A stretch of DNA of 64,000 bases from positions 186,001-250,000 of the forward strand of contig NZ_AHCD03000026.1 of the NCBI RefSeq assembly GCF_000238295.3, in the 5' to 3' direction. This DNA comes from Pseudoalteromonas rubra (GTDB lineage Bacteria > Pseudomonadota > Gammaproteobacteria > Enterobacterales > Alteromonadaceae). This document shows positions 27,200-36,320 of this stretch, one piece after another (the stretch's first letter is position 1; the number at the start of each line of letters is the position of its first letter). A program made the translations under genes and the position numbers. Under the pieces are notes generated by a model, which was given only the letters and a program-made list of their open reading frames with translations, made no database searches and was not told where the DNA came from.

Positions 27200-29003
27200 T
27201 GTCAGGCCTCGATAAATAAGCAACGCGGTCTTTGTCCGGCGCCACATTTAAAATCCTCAGTGCATTAGAGACTATCTCAGCAAACACAGGCCCAGCCGTA
27301 TGACCCCCGTAATAAACATCACCACCAGGTTCATTGATCATAACCACCACTGCAAGACGAGGGTCACTGACCGGTGCGACACCGGCAAAATAACCCACAT
27401 ACTCGTCACCATACCCGCCTGCAATGGCCTTTTCTGACGTACCAGTTTTAGCAGCAGCCCGATAACCATCAACAATCACATTGGATGCGGTGCCCCCTTT
27501 TTCAAAAACCGACTCCATCATCTCAACGACTGCCAGGGCGTCTTCTTCACGGAACAGCCGTTCGCCTGGTACCGGTCCATCCTGCTTCATAATGGTTAGC
27601 GGCCGGGAGATCCCCCCAGCGCCAAACGTCGCATAGAGTCTGGCCACTTGTGCCGTACTAACGGAAACAGCGTAGCCATAAGATAAAGTTGCAATCTCAA
27701 AGTCTGACCAACGGCGATTAGGATAGAACAAGCCTGAGCTTTCGCCAATCATCATAGTGCCGGTGTCTTCGCCAAAGCCAACCTGTTGATATAGGCCAAC
27801 AAAATACTCTTTGGGCAACATCTGGCTGATTTTAGCGACACCCATGTTACTGGAAATTTTAAGAATTTCGCGCAGTGTCATTTCGCCGTGATTGCGCTCG
27901 TCCTTGACCAGTCCGCCATTGAGACGCATCCAGCCCGGATACGTATCTATGGTGTCGTCTGCCTGGATAACCCCATGATCCAGACCTGCTAAAACAGCCA
28001 AAGGTTTAAGTGTTGAGCCCGGCTCAAACAGGTCGGTAATGGCCCGGTTGCGACGTTTATACGGCGCAGCATCGCTCATGTCATTGGGGTTAAAACTCGG
28101 ACTGTTGACCATTGCCAGGATCTCGCCGCTATGCACATCAACCACCATAGCCGAGCCCGATGTTGCCTGATAGGTCAGTACTGCCGATTTCAGCGCCTGA
28201 TATGCGATAGCCTGGATCCGCAGATCGATACTCAGGTGGACATCTTCCGGCTCTACCCGTTCTTCTTCAGCCAATACCTGGACCTCACGTCCCTGCGCAT
28301 CTTTACGAATGGTGCGGCGCCCTTCGGTACCTGTCATCGCTTTATCATACAGTTTTTCAATCCCTTCGATGCCGATACCATCAATGTTGGTCACACCCAG
28401 TACATGCGCAGTCACTTCACCATTGGGGTAATAACGCTTAGATTCATCGAGCAGGTGGATCCCCGGCAGGCGCATTTGACGAATATAATTGGCGACCGCA
28501 GGCGTCACCTGGCGCTTTAAGTAGACAAAACGGCGCTTGGGATTGTCGCGCAGGCGTTTGTCTATCTTTTCTTGTTTGATTTGCAGGACATCTGCCAGCT
28601 CACGCCAGCGCACTTCGTCCTGATAAAATGCCTGTTTACGGGCACTCAGTTCAACCGCATTATCGGCCAAAGCTTGCGTATCTTCACCGTTGCGCCGAGC
28701 TTTTCTCAGCACTTTTTTCGACAATGCCTTATCCAGCGCTTTAGGATCGGCATAGACGCTGACCACAGGCACACTGACTGCCAGCTCCTTGCCATTACGG
28801 TCGAAGATCATACCGCGCTGCACCCGTACAGTTTCTACCCGGACTGTCCGTTTAGCGTTTTCCGAACGAGCTTTATCGGGCTCAATCACCTGTAAATAGG
28901 CAGCACGGGCGATCAGCGCAGCAAATACCAGCACCAGCATCACGCTGACCAGCGCAAAGCGCCAGCTGATTAGATTGACTGAGGTCTTTTTCGCCGGACT
29001 CAT
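27189..29003 (-). CDS. ftsI: Septal peptidoglycan transpeptidase FtsI (PBP3)
   Basis: A 604-aa class B penicillin-binding protein. A cytoplasmic and transmembrane N-terminus (helix about 12-34) is followed by the PBP dimer domain (about 55-240) and the transpeptidase domain (about 280-585). The SxxK motif is Ser330-T-L-Lys333 in EPGSTLKP. SSN is in LKISSNMGVAK, and KTGT is in AAAKTGTSEKA. It crosslinks septal peptidoglycan with FtsW. It overlaps ftsL by 4 bp. Confidence 0.97.
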   Translation of the reverse strand: MSPAKKTSVNLISWRFALVSVMLVLVFAALIARAAYLQVIEPDKARSENAKRTVRVETVRVQRGMIFDRNGKELAVSVPVVSVYADPKALDKALSKKVLRKARRNGEDTQALADNAVELSARKQAFYQDEVRWRELADVLQIKQEKIDKRLRDNPKRRFVYLKRQVTPAVANYIRQMRLPGIHLLDESKRYYPNGEVTAHVLGVTNIDGIGIEGIEKLYDKAMTGTEGRRTIRKDAQGREVQVLAEEERVEPEDVHLSIDLRIQAIAYQALKSAVLTYQATSGSAMVVDVHSGEILAMVNSPSFNPNDMSDAAPYKRRNRAITDLFEPGSTLKPLAVLAGLDHGVIQADDTIDTYPGWMRLNGGLVKDERNHGEMTLREILKISSNMGVAKISQMLPKEYFVGLYQQVGFGEDTGTMMIGESSGLFYPNRRWSDFEIATLSYGYAVSVSTAQVARLYATFGAGGISRPLTIMKQDGPVPGERLFREEDALAVVEMMESVFEKGGTASNVIVDGYRAAAKTGTSEKAIAGGYGDEYVGYFAGVAPVSDPRLAVVVMINEPGGDVYYGGHTAGPVFAEIVSNALRILNVAPDKDRVAYLSRPDNDT

Positions 29004-29320
29004 GGTAGTATGATCACCTGCTCTTCTTTACTGGTTGGCCGCTTCATCTGTAACTGGGTTCTGGCCACTTCTTCAATGCGTGCATGCTGTGAGTAAAACT
29101 CTTCCTCAACCAGCAAATAGCGCCACTCCAGATCCAGCTCGTCGCGTTTTTGTAACAACCTGTCCTGCTCTATCAGCTGTTGGCGAGTCAGGTGGGTCAC
29201 CTGTACCACAGCTAGTGCCGACCCTAAGGTCACCGCCAGCAGGACAAACGTCAGCTTGTTGGCCAGTAGTAACTGGCACATCTCTATGAACAATTTCGGC
29301 TGACGCTGATGTTTTTTCAT
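29000..29320 (-). CDS. ftsL: Cell division protein FtsL
   Basis: A 106-aa bitopic protein with a basic cytoplasmic N-terminus and one transmembrane helix (about residues 23-43, FVLLAVTLGSALAVVQV). The periplasmic part is a coiled coil with heptad-like spacing (QLIEQDRLLQKRDELDLEWRYL). The position between rsmH and ftsI, together with this architecture, identifies it, since FtsL sequences diverge strongly. It shares one base with rsmH at 29320 and overlaps ftsI by 4 bp. Confidence 0.93.
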   Translation of the reverse strand: MKKHQRQPKLFIEMCQLLLANKLTFVLLAVTLGSALAVVQVTHLTRQQLIEQDRLLQKRDELDLEWRYLLVEEEFYSQHARIEEVARTQLQMKRPTSKEEQVIILP

Positions 29321-30255
29321 TACAGTTTCTCGGCAATTCTCAGTACCGAGCTCCGTGCCCGCGGGTTGGCATCAATTTCAGCCTGACTGGGCTTAATGGC
29401 TTTACCCACCGCCTTTAAGGTCAGGTTTTGTTTTAACTGCGCGTCTGTCAGTGGCAAACCTCGAGGTACAGCCTCCCCTTTGCTTTGTTTCTTGATAAAC
29501 TGCTTAACGATGCGATCTTCCAGAGAGTGGAACGAGATCACTACCAGGCGACCACCTGGTTTCAGCACAGCCAGTGCGGCCTGCAGTGCCGTCTGAATTT
29601 CTTCCAACTCACTGTTGATGTAAATGCGGATAGCCTGAAAGGTACGTGTTGCCGGGTGCTTGTGCTTGTCTTTGACCGGCACCGCTTCATCAATTAACTC
29701 GGCCAGCTGCTTGGTGGAAGTGATCTCAGTATGTTCACGGGTTTCAATGATCTTGGTCGCAATCCGACGGGCAAACTTTTCTTCGCCATATTTTTTGATC
29801 ACAAACACCATATCTTCCAGCTCGGCTTCCGCCAGCCATTGTGCAGCACTACGACCGGCAGTCGGGTTCATCCGCATATCCAGCGGACCATCTTTCATAA
29901 AGCTAAAGCCACGCTCAGCGTCATCCAGCTGAGGTGACGACACACCAATATCCAACAAAATACCATCGACCTGACCCAACAGGCCGGCATCAAGGGCAAC
30001 GCTCTCAATGTGCGAGAAGCGATTATGGGCGATACTAAAACGCGGATCGTCGGCAAATTTCTGAGCGGCCGCAATCGCTTGCGGATCCTGATCGATGGCC
30101 TGCAATTTGCCCTGCTCGTTCAGCCGCTTCAGTATTTCACCCGAGTGGCCTCCGCGGCCAAATGTGCCGTCGATATAGGTGCCATCGGGTTGGATATTCA
30201 ATGCATCCAGCGTTTCAGCCATCAGCACTGAAATATGTTGCCATTCTGTCGCCAT
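29320..30255 (-). CDS. rsmH: 16S rRNA m4C1402 methyltransferase RsmH (MraW)
   Basis: A 311-aa SAM-dependent methyltransferase. The opening HISVLMAETLDAL is typical of the family. The SAM loop is YIDGTFGRGGHSGEIL, and 'GILLDIGVSSPQLDDAERGF' and 'GPLDMRMNP' follow. The C-terminal block reads GGRLVVISFHSLEDRIVK. It methylates N4 of C1402 in 16S rRNA. It lies 21 bp after mraZ, the conserved first-operon arrangement. Confidence 0.97.
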   Translation of the reverse strand: MATEWQHISVLMAETLDALNIQPDGTYIDGTFGRGGHSGEILKRLNEQGKLQAIDQDPQAIAAAQKFADDPRFSIAHNRFSHIESVALDAGLLGQVDGILLDIGVSSPQLDDAERGFSFMKDGPLDMRMNPTAGRSAAQWLAEAELEDMVFVIKKYGEEKFARRIATKIIETREHTEITSTKQLAELIDEAVPVKDKHKHPATRTFQAIRIYINSELEEIQTALQAALAVLKPGGRLVVISFHSLEDRIVKQFIKKQSKGEAVPRGLPLTDAQLKQNLTLKAVGKAIKPSQAEIDANPRARSSVLRIAEKL

Positions 30256-30276
30256 AAAGTTTGGTTTTCACCCCAG

Positions 30277-30735
30277 TTATAAAGAAAAGTCGTCCAGCTC
30301 AGGGCACGCTTCCACGTCACCACTGCGCTCTATCTCGGTATCGGCCTGCATTTGCTCATACCAGCGTGCTTCATCCCAAATCTCAAATTTGTTGAGCAAT
30401 CCCACCAGCATCAGCTTTTTGCCAAGACCAGCATGGGCACGCAACGTGGGCGCCAGTAAAATACGGCCATTTTTGTCCAGCTGATATTCTTCTGCATGTC
30501 CTAACAACATGCGCTGCCAGCGTCTGACTCTGGGGTTAGTATTGGATAGCCGCTGTAATCGGGATTCTATTTCGCGCCATTCAGACAGCGGATAGAGCCA
30601 CAGGCATGGTTCGTTGATCGCAATAGTACAGATCACGGCGCCCTGTTCTTCAGACAACAGCGGCTGGCGATACCGGGTAGGTATCGAAAAGCGCCCTTTG
30701 TCATCGAGACTCAGAGAGTTTGCGCCGCGGAACAT
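30277..30735 (-). CDS. mraZ: Transcriptional regulator MraZ
   Basis: The protein is 152 aa from the ATG at 30735 (MFRGANSLSLDDKGR), the conserved MraZ start; the frame remains open for 33 codons upstream, across the operator, but this is not likely to be translated. Two SpoVT/AbrB-like halves are visible, each with a DK-GR motif: SLDDKGRFSIPTRYR (about 8-22) and QLDKNGRILLAPTLR (about 84-98). MraZ forms rings that bind TGGGN repeats upstream of its own operon and represses or tunes it. Three such boxes lie 50-75 bp upstream. Confidence 0.96.
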   Translation of the reverse strand: MFRGANSLSLDDKGRFSIPTRYRQPLLSEEQGAVICTIAINEPCLWLYPLSEWREIESRLQRLSNTNPRVRRWQRMLLGHAEEYQLDKNGRILLAPTLRAHAGLGKKLMLVGLLNKFEIWDEARWYEQMQADTEIERSGDVEACPELDDFSL

Positions 30736-30784
30736 AACTACCCGCTTGGCCTGTTGCGATAAGCTAATCTTTGATCCAATTTGA

Positions 30785-30810
30785 TCCACTCTAACCCACA
30801 TTTTCCCACA
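30785..30810 (-). promoter_or_regulatory. MraZ boxes of the dcw operon
   Basis: On the minus strand GTGGG, GTGGG and GTGGA begin at 30809, 30799 and 30789, exactly 10 bp apart. This is the TGGGN-N5 repeat pattern known for MraZ binding in E. coli and Mycoplasma. They lie between the candidate promoter and the mraZ start, so the operon is expected to be autoregulated. Confidence 0.75.
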
Positions 30811-30817
30811 GGATGAC

Positions 30818-30847
30818 AGTCTAGGGCTTGACAAGCCTTTTTGTCAA
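30818..30847 (-). promoter_or_regulatory. Candidate mra/dcw promoter (Pmra)
   Basis: On the minus strand TTGACA (30847-30842) and TAGACT (30823-30818) are 18 bp apart, placing the start of transcription at about the first MraZ box. The -35 is part of an 8-bp inverted repeat, CTTGACAA (30827-30834) and TTGTCAAG (30841-30848). Confidence 0.6.
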
Positions 30848-30917
30848 GTTGGATCACACGGCTTAACTCGCCTACAGGCCAGAAAAATCGCGGGTTTTGC
30901 GGAACTCTATGAAATCG

Positions 30918-30932
30918 GTGGGAAAATGTGGG
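30918..30932 (+). promoter_or_regulatory. Inverted second copy of the MraZ-box pair
   Basis: GTGGGAAAATGTGGG on the plus strand is identical, base for base, to the minus-strand pair at 30809-30795. It points toward the GGDEF-EAL gene at 31177. The rest of the 440-bp gap between mraZ and that gene holds no coding sequence I can support. Confidence 0.45.
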
Positions 30933-31176
30933 CAGACAAATAATCTGGGATCTTTGCACACAAAAACGTCCCTTTTTTGATTACTAAAGAATATTTCATT
31001 CATGACGTTTTTAGGCACGATGGTGTTACCAAAAGGCCGAAAAATTAATAACTCTCGACTAGTATTTAGCTTAAACGGGTTGGTTAAAGCGCCGTGCGCT
31101 TGTATCATGCCGCCACCTCAAACCCAGGCGAGTTTTTATTATTAAAGAAATATCAATAAAACAGCGATTTTACCGA

Positions 31177-34100
31177 TTGATGCTAGTGCTCAGTTTGCCT
31201 GGTCTTTTGCTGATCCTGGCGTTGCTGTTCGCACAACGCAGCAATATGCTGCAACTACAAGAGCAGCAAGCCCTGATGTATGCCAATCAGGTTGCCACCC
31301 TGCAACATGCCGAAATCGCCGCAACACGCCGACTGCTGCAACAACTTGCTTATCAGCCCAAAAATCTGCAACACCAACGCGGCCTTTGCCCACAGTTGCT
31401 GTCGAGTGCACAGCACCTGTCGCCCAGCTTCGCTAACTTTGGCCTGGCAACACCCGATGGCACCGTCACCTGTTCTTTGTCAAAGATATCGGGTCCCATT
31501 TCGATCGCTGATCGCCCCTATTTTCAGCAGGCGATCGATGAAGGAACCTTTAGCATTGGTGAGTATCAGCATGACAGAAGTATCAACACTGCCACACTGA
31601 ACTTTGCCCACCCGGTTTATCAGGATGGTCAGCTCGCGATGGTGATCATTGCAGTAAAACGTCTATCGCACTGGAGCCGGTCACTGTCCAGGTTGACGCT
31701 GCCCCAGGGCACCCGCGTGATGGTTGCCGACCACACCCGTGCCATTGTCGCCGAATACCCCTACAGCAATGAACCACTGGGCAGAGCCGTTGCCGAAGAC
31801 TGGCCTGATGGCCTGAATGAACAGGCGGTGCTGCTGAGTGATGCTAATGGCCACCACCATGTCTATATTCGGCTGCCTTTACTCGCCGCGCGCGGCGAAC
31901 TGACCATCTATTTTGCATTTCCGTTTGAAGCCGCGTGGCAACAAACACAACGCCACTTTGCGCTGGTCCTGAGCAGCTTTTTTGTGTTGTTATGCCTGCT
32001 TATCTGGCTGGCTCGTCATCGCCTGCACAAAACCCTGTTACAACCATTGACCCAGTTCAGACAAGCCATCGCAGCACTGGGACAGGGGCGTTCAGTCGAC
32101 CTCACCAGTCATACTATGCCGCAGGAACTGGCAAAGCTGGGTGAACACTTTGAAAGCATGGCCAAAGTGCGCCTGCACACCGAGCAACAGTTAAGCCATA
32201 AACACACCGAACTGCAAACGCTGCTCTCGGCACTGCCCGACAGTTATTTACGGGTTGATTCACAAGGCCAGGTACTCGCAAAACATGGTTCCCTGGTACA
32301 ACAAGGCAATACACTGAGCGAGCTATTTCCGAATCATATCCATAAACGGATCCGGGTTGCGCTGACACTCCTCAAAGATCAACCGCATCTGTTGCTGGAA
32401 TACACCCAGGGTGACAACCAGCAAGGGTATGAAGTACGTGTTCAGGGTATGAACCACGGTGAAGAGGCCGTTATCGTGATCCGTGATATCAGCCACCGTA
32501 AGCGCCAGGAAGAAGCACTCAACCTGGCAGCGCTGGTGTATAACAACTCCAGTGAAGGCATGGTCATCACCGATGCCCATGGCTACATCCTGGATGTGAA
32601 TCTGGCATTTGAGACCGTGACCGGATTCTCTGCGCAGGAAGCGATTGGAAAAACCACCGCAATTCTCAACTCAGGTAAACATGATCGCGCTTTTTATCGC
32701 CAGATGTGGCACGGCCTCAACGAAACAGGTCGCTGGCAGGGTGAGATAGTTAACCAACGCAAAAATGGCGAACTGTATACGGAATGGCTCACCATAGATA
32801 CGGTTTATGATGAGCAAGGTTCGCCCTATCGCAGAGTGGCCATTTTTACGGATATTACCGACAACAAGCTGAAAGATGAGCAACTTTGGCGACAAAGTCA
32901 CTATGACTCGCTGACCGATCTCCCCAATCGAAACAGCCTGAAAAAACACCTTAATACTTTGCTTGCAACACCCGATACATCGCTGGCCATCCTGTTACTG
33001 GATCTCGATCACTTTAAGGATATAAACGACACTTTGGGGCACTATTATGGCGATCAGTTACTTGCCCAGGTTGCTAAAGTATTACAATCACTGGAGCAAC
33101 CCGGCGTGACCTTGTCACGGATCGGAGGCGATGAATTTGTCATTATCTGTGAACACTGCCGTACTGAAAACGATGCCATTGCGCTGGCAGAGCGCGTGCT
33201 CAACTTGTTTAAGCAAGACTTTACCCTCGACGGTGAGCACTGTCACATAGGCGCCAGTATAGGTATTGCGCTCAGCCCCAGAGACGGCGATAGCAGTGAG
33301 CTGCTGCTGAAGGCCGCAGATCAGGCCATGTATCGGGCGAAAGCTCTGGGTCGTAATGGTTATGCCTGTTTCGACTCCGCCTTACGCCAACAGAGCGAAC
33401 AACGCCTACTGATGCTCAGAGACATGCGTCAGGCCTTATCCGACGCACAGTTTGTAATGTACTATCAGCCAATTGTGACCATGCACAATCAGCAGATCCA
33501 CAAAGCCGAAGCGTTGATCCGCTGGCAACATCCCGACAAAGGCATGATCAGCCCGGGACATTTTATTCCGCTGGCGGAAGAAACCCAGCTGATCCATCAA
33601 CTCGGCGAGTTTGCCTTCCAGCAAACTCTGCAGACACTCAGTCACTTGCAGCAGCAACACGGTGCCTTTCAGATCAGCCTGAATGTATCGCCGGTGCAAT
33701 TCAACGCTAAGCATACCAGCTTACTGAAATGGCAGGATCAGCTTAACGACGCTGATTTGCAGCCCGAAGATGTCGTCATTGAGATCACAGAGGGCCTGAT
33801 GATGCAGGGAGAAGGCCGCAGTCAGGCTCGACTTGGTCAGCTGATCCAGCAAGGTTTTTCAATTGCGTTGGACGACTTTGGAACTGGTTATTCCTCCCTG
33901 GCTTATCTCAAGCAAATGGACACCGACTTTATCAAGATAGACAAACGCTTTGTTGACGGCATAGAACACAACGAAGACGACCTGGTGCTGTGTGAAACCA
34001 TGATCATGATGGCACACCAGCTGGGGCTCAGAGTGATTGCTGAGGGAATAGAAACCGCCACGCAACATGAACTGCTCAAGCAGGCAGGCTGTGACTTTGG

Positions 34101-34182
34101 CCAGGGGTATTTTTATGCCAAACCTATGAGTCAGGCAGATTTAGAGGCTTTGCTGTTAGAAAAGTCACAGCAGCGGCAATAA
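31177..34182 (+). CDS. Membrane-anchored PAS-GGDEF-EAL c-di-GMP enzyme
   Basis: The protein is 1,001 aa counted from the TTG at 31177 (ATG follows at 31180). Domains are a first transmembrane helix (about 2-20), a periplasmic Cache-like sensor (about 25-258), a second helix (about 260-280) and HAMP (about 281-335). Two PAS domains (about 343-440 and 448-568), GGDEF (about 570-735) and EAL (about 750-990) complete it. The diguanylate cyclase site GGDEF (650-654) is intact. The phosphodiesterase site is intact too: EAL at 778-780, DDFGTG and the IKIDKRFV and AEGIET blocks. It could make or degrade cyclic-di-GMP in response to a periplasmic ligand. No Shine-Dalgarno is seen before the TTG/ATG. 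In-frame codons back to about 31138 encode a plausible basic N-terminus (KEISIKQRFYRL), so the true start is unsure. Confidence 0.93.
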   Translation: MMLVLSLPGLLLILALLFAQRSNMLQLQEQQALMYANQVATLQHAEIAATRRLLQQLAYQPKNLQHQRGLCPQLLSSAQHLSPSFANFGLATPDGTVTCSLSKISGPISIADRPYFQQAIDEGTFSIGEYQHDRSINTATLNFAHPVYQDGQLAMVIIAVKRLSHWSRSLSRLTLPQGTRVMVADHTRAIVAEYPYSNEPLGRAVAEDWPDGLNEQAVLLSDANGHHHVYIRLPLLAARGELTIYFAFPFEAAWQQTQRHFALVLSSFFVLLCLLIWLARHRLHKTLLQPLTQFRQAIAALGQGRSVDLTSHTMPQELAKLGEHFESMAKVRLHTEQQLSHKHTELQTLLSALPDSYLRVDSQGQVLAKHGSLVQQGNTLSELFPNHIHKRIRVALTLLKDQPHLLLEYTQGDNQQGYEVRVQGMNHGEEAVIVIRDISHRKRQEEALNLAALVYNNSSEGMVITDAHGYILDVNLAFETVTGFSAQEAIGKTTAILNSGKHDRAFYRQMWHGLNETGRWQGEIVNQRKNGELYTEWLTIDTVYDEQGSPYRRVAIFTDITDNKLKDEQLWRQSHYDSLTDLPNRNSLKKHLNTLLATPDTSLAILLLDLDHFKDINDTLGHYYGDQLLAQVAKVLQSLEQPGVTLSRIGGDEFVIICEHCRTENDAIALAERVLNLFKQDFTLDGEHCHIGASIGIALSPRDGDSSELLLKAADQAMYRAKALGRNGYACFDSALRQQSEQRLLMLRDMRQALSDAQFVMYYQPIVTMHNQQIHKAEALIRWQHPDKGMISPGHFIPLAEETQLIHQLGEFAFQQTLQTLSHLQQQHGAFQISLNVSPVQFNAKHTSLLKWQDQLNDADLQPEDVVIEITEGLMMQGEGRSQARLGQLIQQGFSIALDDFGTGYSSLAYLKQMDTDFIKIDKRFVDGIEHNEDDLVLCETMIMMAHQLGLRVIAEGIETATQHELLKQAGCDFGQGYFYAKPMSQADLEALLLEKSQQRQ

Positions 34183-34341
34183 AGAAGCACGACTTTGACC
34201 CACTTTAAAGTTTACCCGTGAGAATTAATGGGGAAGGAATATGAGTGCTGCCTAGCGGCGTAACACAGCCTAAAGCATGGAGTTTTATTGACAGCAGATC
34301 CTGCAAAATTCAACCACTGCACGGGCTCTCATCCATCAAAC

Positions 34342-34380
34342 ATTGTGGACTGTTCACCGTCATGAAGCATAGTCCACAAT
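34342..34380. repeat. Inverted repeat in the gap after the GGDEF-EAL gene
   Basis: ATTGTGGACT (34342-34351) and AGTCCACAAT (34371-34380) form a perfect 10-bp stem with a 19-nt loop. No T run follows on either strand, so it is not a standard terminator. The rest of the 273-bp gap shows nothing I can assign. Confidence 0.5.
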
Positions 34381-34455
34381 CTGAAATGACTTGCGATTAT
34401 GAGTAACTGACAAGTCAAATCACGCACATAATAACAGTCGCCGCCTTAGAATAGA

Positions 34456-34917
34456 CTAATTTTTCCTCACCTGAGAAAAAGCAAAACTAAAACAAACGCA
34501 AATAGACCATATTATTCCCTGACCAAAACTAGAAGATGACAGCAAAATAGCCAAGACTGAAATTGTAGAAAAAACATAAAAAGGTAAATTTAAAATATTT
34601 TTCAAACCAAGAAAAAACACTATCGAGCATAAACAAAATAAACTAAAAATCAGAATCGAATAATATTCGGCTCTCATACTATTTCTTAGCTCTGAGTCTG
34701 CCAGGTACTTTTCTTCCATTTCCTCGAGGAATTTCATTTCCAGCTCGGTGGCATACCCCTTTTCCATTACCCTAGTGTAATTTTCGGAGTAATAGTTACC
34801 TTCATTTATACTCTTGACTGAAAAGTTATTTGCAGCAGGTATAAAAAAACATAACAAAAACACCAACAATAAAGACTGAAGCACTTTACCCAAGTTTATT
34901 TTATCAATCTGTACCAA
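34456..34917 (-). CDS. Hypothetical membrane protein
   Basis: I do not recognise this gene. From the TTG at 34917 (AGGAG 8 bp upstream) it encodes 153 aa; a TTG two codons earlier lies too close to the same ribosome-binding site. A transmembrane helix near residues 12-28 is followed by an acidic, soluble loop rich in Glu (KFLEEMEEKYLADSEL). Three further hydrophobic segments fill the C-terminal half (about 85-145). The DNA is AT-rich compared with the dcw genes. It is the last gene of the accessory cluster downstream of the giant RHS gene. Confidence 0.6.
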   Translation of the reverse strand: MVQIDKINLGKVLQSLLLVFLLCFFIPAANNFSVKSINEGNYYSENYTRVMEKGYATELEMKFLEEMEEKYLADSELRNSMRAEYYSILIFSLFCLCSIVFFLGLKNILNLPFYVFSTISVLAILLSSSSFGQGIIWSICVCFSFAFSQVRKN

Positions 34918-35227
34918 ACCCAAGACTCCTCTATCTAACCCGCTGTTTATCTAAGCCACCCAAGCAAGACCTCAGGTTTGTATTGGATTAATTTCTATGA
35001 TTAGACAGATTTTGATAAACAGAGCGCACTGTCGATACTTTATCGGCAAAAGCGATGGAACACCCGATTAATTTTACTACAGATAAACCTAATCACTTTA
35101 GCGTGTCGACTAGTGACACAGTCAAAACTGCTGTGTTTATGGCCACCAACCGTTAAAGACAATCGCAACAAGCAGTTACCCCTCCCCACAGTGAAACATG
35201 GGCGGGTGCTACAGCAAATATCAATTA
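34918..35227. other. Intergenic gap, no gene seen
   Basis: About 310 bp between two small minus-strand genes. It contains the ribosome-binding site of the gene at 34917 and no supported coding frame, RNA gene or clear terminator. Confidence 0.5.
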
Positions 35228-35929
35228 TTAATCGAATTGCCCGTTTCTAATTCCCTTAAGAAGGGGCCCATATACATCACTCAAAAGCGCATTCTCAATA
35301 AAGTGGTCATAACCAATATTTCCACTCAGTTTATCCCCCTCTTTCTTCCAGTATGCACTCGACAGTTTTTCACTCTTTTTATAAATCCCTGTGTCAATGA
35401 AGTAGGCAATTAAATAGGTGGCCTGAGCAGAGCCCGCTTTCCAGGCATCCACCAGATTTTTAAGCGCCAGCTTCCTGTTTCTCTTTTCAAATTTTCCCTG
35501 TAATAACGCCAGCGCTCGAAGAACATGGTATCGGTTCATCACCTGAGCACTATGCTCAGCTGTTTGACGCAACAAGGCCACACCTGAATGCATCTGAAGC
35601 GCAGTTTCCGCATGTACAATTAATAATACGCCACCAAGCTCTCCACCCGAAGTCGAGCCATAAGAAGACGCCAGCAGCCAAAACTCTATCGCAAGTTTAG
35701 AACGACCCCTTTTATACAAACAGCGTGCAACAGTATCTAGCTGGCTTACAAAAAGCGAATCGGCATAGGGCCTGGATAAATCTGGTTCTCTTTGCTTAAC
35801 TCCCTCTTCAATGAACTTATCACACACCTCTTTTGTAGGTGTCAAAATATCACCCTCGAAACTGGTTGCATTAACTACTTTCGATGCAAGGACAACGAAT
35901 AAAAGCAAAACAGCAAAAATAAGCTTCAT
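35228..35929 (-). CDS. Exported Sel1-like repeat protein, paralogue of 36773-37531
   Basis: A 233-aa protein with a signal peptide (residues 1-21, ending VVNA). The mature part has helical-repeat features of the Sel1/TPR type: 'RCLYKRGRSKLAIEFWLLASSYGS' and 'AWKAGSAQATYLIAYFIDTGIY'. These alternate a small-residue/Tyr pattern over about 36 residues. The same blocks occur almost unchanged in the 252-aa protein at 36773-37531 (EPDL-RP, LF-SQL-T, RCLYK, AIEFWLLASSYGS, YLIAYF-TGI, LSDLYG/LSDVYG), so the two are duplicates that have diverged. ATG 35929 has AGGA 8 bp upstream. Function is unknown. Sel1-type proteins often mediate protein contacts, and here its partner may be a product of the RHS locus. 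Confidence 0.75.
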   Translation of the reverse strand: MKLIFAVLLLFVVLASKVVNATSFEGDILTPTKEVCDKFIEEGVKQREPDLSRPYADSLFVSQLDTVARCLYKRGRSKLAIEFWLLASSYGSTSGGELGGVLLIVHAETALQMHSGVALLRQTAEHSAQVMNRYHVLRALALLQGKFEKRNRKLALKNLVDAWKAGSAQATYLIAYFIDTGIYKKSEKLSSAYWKKEGDKLSGNIGYDHFIENALLSDVYGPLLKGIRNGQFD

Positions 35930-36063
35930 ATCTCAATTCCTAATAACTTATCCAGTAAGCTCCTTTGGGCTCCCAAAACATATCAGTTTTTCAGGCACAG
36001 TCGTTATATATCTAACACAGACTTCAATAAGGACATCAATGTGCACCATTGAGTTACTGACTT

Positions 36064-36306
36064 TTAGCTGACCTGCTTGAACTTCTTAAATTTAGATTGC
36101 AAATAGATGGAAAAAGGTAAGATAAGTATCAACTTAACAAACTGACCTGAGAAAAAGTATATCCCGGAAAAGCTCACCGAAATTAATATACCGGCAATTT
36201 GGATACCTTCAAAGCTGCGCTGAATGAAATGAAAACGTGTGACATCCACAAACCAGAGTGTTGTACAAATGAGTAAGTACAAAAAGATAAAAAAATCTAA
36301 CATCAT
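36064..36306 (-). CDS. Small membrane protein, paralogue of the RHS-adjacent immunity candidate
   Basis: An 80-aa hydrophobic protein with about three membrane segments (residues 3-19, 35-53 and 56-70) and a basic tail, QSKFKKFKQ. By hand alignment without gaps, about 57 of 80 residues match the 80-aa protein encoded right after the giant RHS gene (38877-39119). Start ATG 36306 has AAGAG upstream and lies 14 bp after the 144-aa gene, so the two are probably co-transcribed. If the copy next to RHS is an immunity protein, this one would be an orphan or spare copy. It is otherwise unrecognised. Confidence 0.7.
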   Translation of the reverse strand: MMLDFFIFLYLLICTTLWFVDVTRFHFIQRSFEGIQIAGILISVSFSGIYFFSGQFVKLILILPFSIYLQSKFKKFKQVS

Positions 36307-36320
36307 TTCACCGCTCTTGC

